Below, in pieces: positions 15,195 to 19,070 of a DNA stretch of 19,070 nucleotides (position 1 is the first letter of the stretch; every line of letters starts with the position of its first letter). Origin of the DNA: Deinococcus frigens DSM 12807 (GTDB taxonomy: Bacteria > Deinococcota > Deinococci > Deinococcales > Deinococcaceae); the NCBI RefSeq assembly GCF_000701425.1, contig NZ_JNIW01000062.1:1-19070 (forward strand). Direction: 5' to 3'. The translations under genes and the position numbers were made by a program. Under the pieces are notes generated by a model. The model made no database searches. It was not told the DNA's origin and saw only the letters and a program-made list of their open reading frames with translations.

Positions 15195-16970
15195 TCAGTC
15201 CAGCATCGCGATGGCGGTGGGCGCGTCCTGGCGGTCATCGGCCAGTTCTTCAAACTCCACCACGTTGTCCAGCTCGGTTCCCATGCTGATGTTGGTGACG
15301 CGCTCCAGAATGACTTCCAGCACGACAGGAACCTGGAACTTCTGAGCCAGCGCCTTGGCTTCTTCCAGCCCTTCCTTGATCTTGTCGGGGTGGGTCACGC
15401 GGATGGCGCGGCAGCCCAGGCCCTCGGCCACGGCCACATGGTCCACGCCGTAGCCGTCTAGCTCGGGGGCGTTGATGTTGTCAAAGGCCAGTTGCACCTG
15501 ATAGTCCATCTCAAAGCCGCGCTGCGACTGACGGATCAGGCCCAGGTAGCTGTTGTTGACCAGCACATGCACGTAGGGCAGCTTGAACTGTGCGCCCACG
15601 GCCAGTTCCTCAATCATGAACTGGAAGTCGTAATCGCCACTGAGGGCCACCACGGTCTTGCTGCGGTCGGCGGCCACCACACCCAGCGCGGCGGGCATGG
15701 TCCAGCCCAGCGGCCCGGCCTGCCCGGCGTTGATCCACTGGCGAGGCTGATATACGTGCAGGAACTGTGCGGCGGCAATCTGCGACAGGCCAATGGTGCT
15801 GACATACACGGTGTCGCGTCCGAAGGACTTGAGCATTTCCTCGTACACGCGCTGGGGCTTGATCGGAATGTTGTCGTAGTGGGTTTTGCGCAGCATGGTG
15901 CGCTTGCGCTCACGGCACTGCTCGGCCCACTCGCCGTAGTCGGGAATCTTGCCCGCTTCCTTCCATTCCTGGGTCACTTCCACCATCAGCTTCAGGGCTG
16001 CGCCCGCGTCGGACACGATGCCGTAATCGGGTCCAAAGACGCGCCCGATCTGAGTGGGTTCGATGTCGATATGCACGAACTTGCGGCCCTCGGTGTACTT
16101 CTCGATGCTGCCGGTGTGGCGGTTGGCCCAGCGGTTGCCGATGCCATACGCGAAGTCCGAGGCCAGCACCGTGGCGTTGCCATACATCTGTGAGGTCTGT
16201 AAACCCGCCATGCCCGCCATCAGCGGGTGGTCATCGGGAATGGTGCCCCAGCCCATCAGCGTGGGAATCACCGGAATGCCGGTCAATTCGGCAAAGGCCA
16301 CCAGGTCCTCGCTGGCGTCCGCGTTGATGATCCCGCCGCCTGCCACGAGCAGGGGACGTTCAGAAGCGAACAGCATCTCCAGCGATTTCTCGATCTGGGC
16401 GCGGGTGGCGGCGGGCTTGTAGGGGGTCAGCGGCTCGTAGGTGTCGATATCGAACTCGATCTCGCCCATCTGCACGTCGAACGGTAGGTCAATGTGAACA
16501 GGGCCGGGGCGGCCTGAGCGCATGATATGGAACGCCTGCTGGAACACGTAGGGCACCAGTGCGGGTTCACGCACGGTCACGGCCCACTTGGTCACGGGCT
16601 TGGCGATGCTCTCGATGTCCACGGCCTGAAAGTCCTCTTTGTAAAGGCGGGCGCGCGGGGCCTGTCCGGTGATGCACAGGATGGGCACAGAGTCCGCGAT
16701 GGCGGCGTACAACCCGGTGATCATGTCGGTTCCGGCAGGGCCGCTGGTGCCGATGCACACGCCGATGTTGCCCGCCTTGGCGCGGGTGTAGCCGTCCGCC
16801 ATGTGCGAGGCCCCTTCCACGTGCCGCGCCAGCATATGCTCGATGCCGCCGAGCTTCTTCATGGCCGCGTACAGCGGGTTAATCGCCGCGCCGGGGACAC
16901 CGAAGGAGATGTCCACTCCCTCTTTCTTGAGGACTTCCACCGCCGCTTCAATTGCTCTCATCTTCGCCAT
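15195..16970 (-). CDS. gcl: Glyoxylate carboligase
   Basis: Joins two glyoxylates to tartronate semialdehyde and CO2 using thiamine diphosphate. The 591-residue protein is nearly the length of E. coli Gcl (593). The decisive residue is Val51 in [12 protein letters not shown], where other thiamine enzymes have the catalytic Glu; this replacement is the mark of Gcl. The central FAD-type domain spans about 195-335. The metal/ThDP motif GDYDF (445-449) to VNNSYLG (471-477) is complete. I start at 16970 because AGGAGG lies 8 bases upstream. The upstream in-frame TTG at 17030 is part of the -35 box. First gene of the gcl-hyi-glxR-glycerate kinase operon. Confidence 0.96.
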   Translation of the reverse strand: MAKMRAIEAAVEVLKKEGVDISFGVPGAAINPLYAAMKKLGGIEHMLARHVEGASHMADGYTRAKAGNIGVCIGTSGPAGTDMITGLYAAIADSVPILCITGQAPRARLYKEDFQAVDIESIAKPVTKWAVTVREPALVPYVFQQAFHIMRSGRPGPVHIDLPFDVQMGEIEFDIDTYEPLTPYKPAATRAQIEKSLEMLFASERPLLVAGGGIINADASEDLVAFAELTGIPVIPTLMGWGTIPDDHPLMAGMAGLQTSQMYGNATVLASDFAYGIGNRWANRHTGSIEKYTEGRKFVHIDIEPTQIGRVFGPDYGIVSDAGAALKLMVEVTQEWKEAGKIPDYGEWAEQCRERKRTMLRKTHYDNIPIKPQRVYEEMLKSFGRDTVYVSTIGLSQIAAAQFLHVYQPRQWINAGQAGPLGWTMPAALGVVAADRSKTVVALSGDYDFQFMIEELAVGAQFKLPYVHVLVNNSYLGLIRQSQRGFEMDYQVQLAFDNINAPELDGYGVDHVAVAEGLGCRAIRVTHPDKIKEGLEEAKALAQKFQVPVVLEVILERVTNISMGTELDNVVEFEELADDRQDAPTAIAMLD

Positions 16971-16978
16971 ACGCCTTG

Positions 16979-16984
16979 CCTCCT
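16979..16984 (-). promoter_or_regulatory. Ribosome-binding site that fixes the gcl start
   Basis: Perfect AGGAGG on the minus strand, 8 bases before the ATG at 16970 and 17 bases before the next ATG. It selects the 591-residue product. Confidence 0.8.
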
Positions 16985-17001
16985 GTGTGCTTGTTGACCA
17001 C

Positions 17002-17030
17002 AGGGTAAAACTTAGACGTCTATTTGTCAA
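17002..17030 (-). promoter_or_regulatory. Predicted sigma-70 promoter of the gcl operon
   Basis: A perfect TTGACA (17025-17030) and a weaker TACCCT (17002-17007) with a 17-bp spacer, ending 31 bases before the gcl ATG. The spacer contains the operator-like palindrome, so a bound repressor would block polymerase directly. Confidence 0.7.
17010..17025. promoter_or_regulatory. Candidate HucR-type operator in the gcl promoter
   Basis: Plus-strand ACTTAGACGTCTATTT, with the perfect 10-bp palindrome TAGACGTCTA (17013-17022) at its core, between -35 and -10. The same element in 13 of 16 positions lies at 7127-7142. Dyad, size and position suit a MarR-family repressor, and a HucR-like gene lies just upstream. 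Confidence 0.6.
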
Positions 17031-17042
17031 TCTATGAGATTG
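17028..17042. repeat. Second inverted repeat overlapping the gcl -35 box
   Basis: CAATCT-ATG-AGATTG, perfect 6-base arms with a 3-base centre, sharing three bases with the -35 box. It could be a site for a second regulator. No other copy was found. Confidence 0.4.
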
Positions 17043-17285
17043 AATTTTATCTGATGAAAGTCGGAGACAGTTGGCAAGGCCCAGGGAGGATCGCTGTCCG
17101 AAGCGTTGAAAAGTGCCAGGGTGACCGTTCAGACGGGGTGTCGGACGTCATGGCTGCTCTGTCTTGCTCAGGGGAACGCCTCGCTCAAGGGGGTGCCGAG
17201 TGCCAAGCGGTGGGCATTATCAAAACGCAGTCCCGCTCTCCTGGCGAGCTGCGCGTCTACTCTCCTCTGCTTGGCGGTATCGCCG

Positions 17286-17852
17286 TTAAGGGCTGGTGTC
17301 GGTATCCTGCCCTGCCGAACCCACTTCCAGATGCCCCACCAGCTTCATGGCGATTCCGGTCAAAGCGGCCAGCTCCTCATCGGTCAACACATCCAGCGCC
17401 TGTTGCTCGCGCTCGATGTGCTGGGGCAGCAGCCGCTCCACCAGGGCGCGGCCCGTGGGGGTCAGGCGCACCAGCGCCGAGCGGCGGTCCTTTGCGCTGA
17501 CCACCCGTTCCACCAGTTGCTTGTCCAGCAGCCGGGTCACGCGGTTGGTCATGGACGGCCCGGAGATGGCGGTCAATTCGCTCAGTTCGGTGTGCGTCAG
17601 CCCCTGCGGGGGCGCGGACCGCAGCAAGGTCAGCAGCAGGTCCCAGTTCGAGGAATTGATGCCCTCGGCGCTGTAGGTCTGCTCGACATGCCGTGCAAAG
17701 GCGCTGCCCAGCCGGCCCAGCAGCAGCCCGGTGAGCATGGGCGACGCGTCCAGATCGGGCCGCATGCGCCGCCAGTCCTGCCCGATGCGGTCAAGCAGGG
17801 TGGCGGTGTCCTTCAGGACTTTGGCCTGCTCGGGGGTGGCAGCCGGAGTCAT
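17286..17852 (-). CDS. hucR: HucR-like MarR-family urate-responsive regulator
   Basis: A 188-residue winged-helix repressor resembling D. radiodurans HucR, which releases the uricase gene when urate binds. Shared stretches recalled from HucR are WDLLLT, RSAPP, ISGPS and DRRSA. The N-terminal helix with W27, typical of the urate-binding (UrtR) subgroup, is present. The urate contacts W20, D73, R106 and R118 of HucR map to W27, D71, R104 and R116, allowing for a 9-residue shorter linker. The HTH spans about 85-110 and the wing about 115-130. No strong ribosome site precedes the ATG. It is encoded upstream of gcl on the same strand, with 245 gene-free bases between (17041-17285, no clear terminator). 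Urate as ligand is inferred, and the uricase gene is not in the window. Confidence 0.85.
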   Translation of the reverse strand: MTPAATPEQAKVLKDTATLLDRIGQDWRRMRPDLDASPMLTGLLLGRLGSAFARHVEQTYSAEGINSSNWDLLLTLLRSAPPQGLTHTELSELTAISGPSMTNRVTRLLDKQLVERVVSAKDRRSALVRLTPTGRALVERLLPQHIEREQQALDVLTDEELAALTGIAMKLVGHLEVGSAGQDTDTSP

Positions 17853-18134
17853 TGAACATCGTTCCGGGTTCTCTGGATGGCCTGGGAGTTCATACGGTGA
17901 AAAGTGTACCCGCTGGATGTGGCTCCCGCCATTGAGACCTCGGCAGGCTGCGTCCTCTGCGCGCTGGCTTGGACGGGCAGTGAGAGAGAAGGCGGACCCC
18001 CCTCAGTCTGCTTTGCCGCCAGTCCTGGTTGAAGGGAGCCAAGAAACGCGAATGGCTGGACAATTCCGCGACTCTTGTTTCACTTCTGAGGGGAGGTGTT
18101 GCGCAGGGCCGGGCTGGTAAAGCTGCGAAGCAAA

Positions 18135-18161
18135 GGGGTCACACCGGGGTCACAACCCCGG
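18135..18161. repeat. GGGGTCACA tandem repeat and hairpin beside the transposase
   Basis: Two copies of GGGGTCACA 11 bases apart (18135-18143 and 18146-18154). The second overlaps a perfect hairpin, CCGGGGT/ACCCCGG (18144-18150 and 18155-18161) with a 4-base loop. It lies about 50 bases beyond the transposase stop and may belong to the insertion-sequence end. The 17853-18207 stretch holds no gene. It should contain the regulator's promoter, but I could not pick one. Confidence 0.4.
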
Positions 18162-18207
18162 ATCAGCTTTTGCGCCCAACCCTTTTTTCGCTAGGGGGTG
18201 CATCCCG

Positions 18208-19070
18208 CTAAGCTGGGATCGGAAAGGCAAGGTGACGAACATCATCCAAGCGCACCAGAGGCTGCGTGTTGTTCAGGTTGGCACGAAGCGAGGCCATGCC
18301 ACTGGCCCCAGAACGGGACCAGTGCATGCCCGAACCCTTCATGCGCCAGCCAATCACACTCTTGTTGATGCCCTCGATCTGCCCTGAGCCTATCGGCCAG
18401 CCCTGGGCGCGGTAGTGGGGATAGTTCATCAAATGCGTACGCCTGTTCAAATAGTTCAGGGCTTGCTGTGCCTCTGGACTCCAATGTTTCTGCCCCACAG
18501 GGGCAGAAGCAAAGGTCTGGAGCCAGGTCTGGGCGTCCCACTCTCCCCTGAGCCACGCCTGACGCTCTACGGTGCGCTGTTCGTCGCTCCAACCCAGATC
18601 TTCCCTCACCCTGTCCACATAGCTCACGGCATGGAACACGTCCAGGACGTGCTGCGTAACTCCCAGGCAGTTCATGCGGTCTTCGATCCAGAGTGCGCCG
18701 TCGGACACGCTGATCAGCGTGTCCTGTTGCCATACACCCGCCACCCGCAAAGAACCGGCCAGCAGTGGAAGAAACTCGTCTGCATCGCATTTTTCGGCCA
18801 CTGTGATGCGGTTGGCTGGTAAATTCTCGGCGTAGACCGTGAGCGCTTTGATCTCGAACGCCTCACCCGTTTCTCTGGGAATGTCGTCTCTGACGACATT
18901 CTTCCCTGTCTTGTGACCGAGGACGATCACGCCATCAGCCTGCACCACCATCACCCGTCCCTTCGTGCCGGGAAGATTGGGCAACGGTTCTTCCGCTCGA
19001 AGTTTCAGGGTATGACGAACCATCTGTGCCGTCTGATACGCGAGCGGTGCCATCAGCCGCTGAAGCTGAC
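18208..19070 (-). CDS. DDE transposase, probably ISKra4-like (N-terminus beyond the window)
   Basis: The C-terminal 286 residues or so of an insertion-sequence transposase. The frame stays open to the window edge, so the ATG at 19053 is probably internal. Candidate acidic residues, numbered from that ATG, are D40 in VVQADG, D118 in SDGALW, D138 in LDVFHAV and E227 in PIGSGQIEG. The C-terminal block GWPIGSGQIEG...RMKGSGMHWSRSGA is typical of ISKra4-like elements that end with a GMxW segment. Related ISLre2-type transposases look similar, so the family name is tentative. No frameshift is visible in the part seen. Exact IS ends could not be set. Confidence 0.7.
   Translation of the reverse strand, partial: QLQRLMAPLAYQTAQMVRHTLKLRAEEPLPNLPGTKGRVMVVQADGVIVLGHKTGKNVVRDDIPRETGEAFEIKALTVYAENLPANRITVAEKCDADEFLPLLAGSLRVAGVWQQDTLISVSDGALWIEDRMNCLGVTQHVLDVFHAVSYVDRVREDLGWSDEQRTVERQAWLRGEWDAQTWLQTFASAPVGQKHWSPEAQQALNYLNRRTHLMNYPHYRAQGWPIGSGQIEGINKSVIGWRMKGSGMHWSRSGASGMASLRANLNNTQPLVRLDDVRHLAFPIPA

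Noticed and set aside
16971..17030. Longer gcl start (TTG at 17030)
   Set aside because: The TTG is the start of the predicted -35 TTGACA, the extra 20 residues are outside the family, and AGGAGG supports 16970.
17024..17500. Plus-strand open frame spanning the gcl-regulator gap
   Set aside because: It runs through the promoter and antisense to the MarR gene, with no domain or ribosome site.

Overview
The window reads as Deinococcus chromosome. It is GC-rich, with strong AGGAGG-type ribosome sites, and it carries a close relative of the Deinococcus urate repressor HucR. The genus call is inferred from protein resemblance and gene content, not from a database search. The main content is a locus for breaking down allantoin and disposing of the resulting glyoxylate. 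Almost every gene is on the minus strand, so transcription runs from high to low coordinates.

Layout, right to left. The right edge (18208-19070) holds a truncated insertion-sequence transposase. Next is a HucR-like MarR regulator (17286-17852). A glyoxylate-to-2-phosphoglycerate operon follows: gcl (15195-16970), hyi (14324-15115), glxR (13387-14274) and glycerate 2-kinase (12041-13291). Two envelope genes come next, a secreted FAS1 protein (11285-11764) and a VanW-family lipoprotein (9925-11202). Then come aceB (malate synthase A, 8003-9583) and an AllR-like IclR regulator (7184-7999). The allantoin operon is last: a divergent malate synthase paralogue (5675-7054), allC (4413-5678), allB (3076-4416), allE (2224-2988) and a malic enzyme (450-2174). 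The left edge (1-300) is the end of an IS630-type transposase on the plus strand.

How the genes fit together. AllB opens allantoin to allantoate, AllC yields ureidoglycine, and AllE yields ureidoglycolate. No gene for the final ureidoglycolate-to-glyoxylate step is visible in the window. Glyoxylate can then leave by two routes. Gcl, Hyi, GlxR and glycerate kinase carry it to 2-phosphoglycerate. Malate synthase condenses it with acetyl-CoA to malate, which malic enzyme turns to pyruvate.

The most interesting signal is regulatory. A 16-bp near-palindrome of the form ACTTAGnCnTCTATnT occurs in only two places that I found, inside the predicted promoters of the gcl operon and of the allantoin operon. 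It sits in the same register between -35 and -10 in both. A HucR-like repressor that keeps all four urate-contact positions is encoded just upstream of the gcl operon. This suggests a urate-responsive regulon covering both halves of the pathway. Other points of interest are the malate synthase paralogue, which keeps the catalytic residues but loses the acetyl-CoA-side loop, and strong hairpins placed between genes inside both operons, one of them a complete intrinsic terminator.
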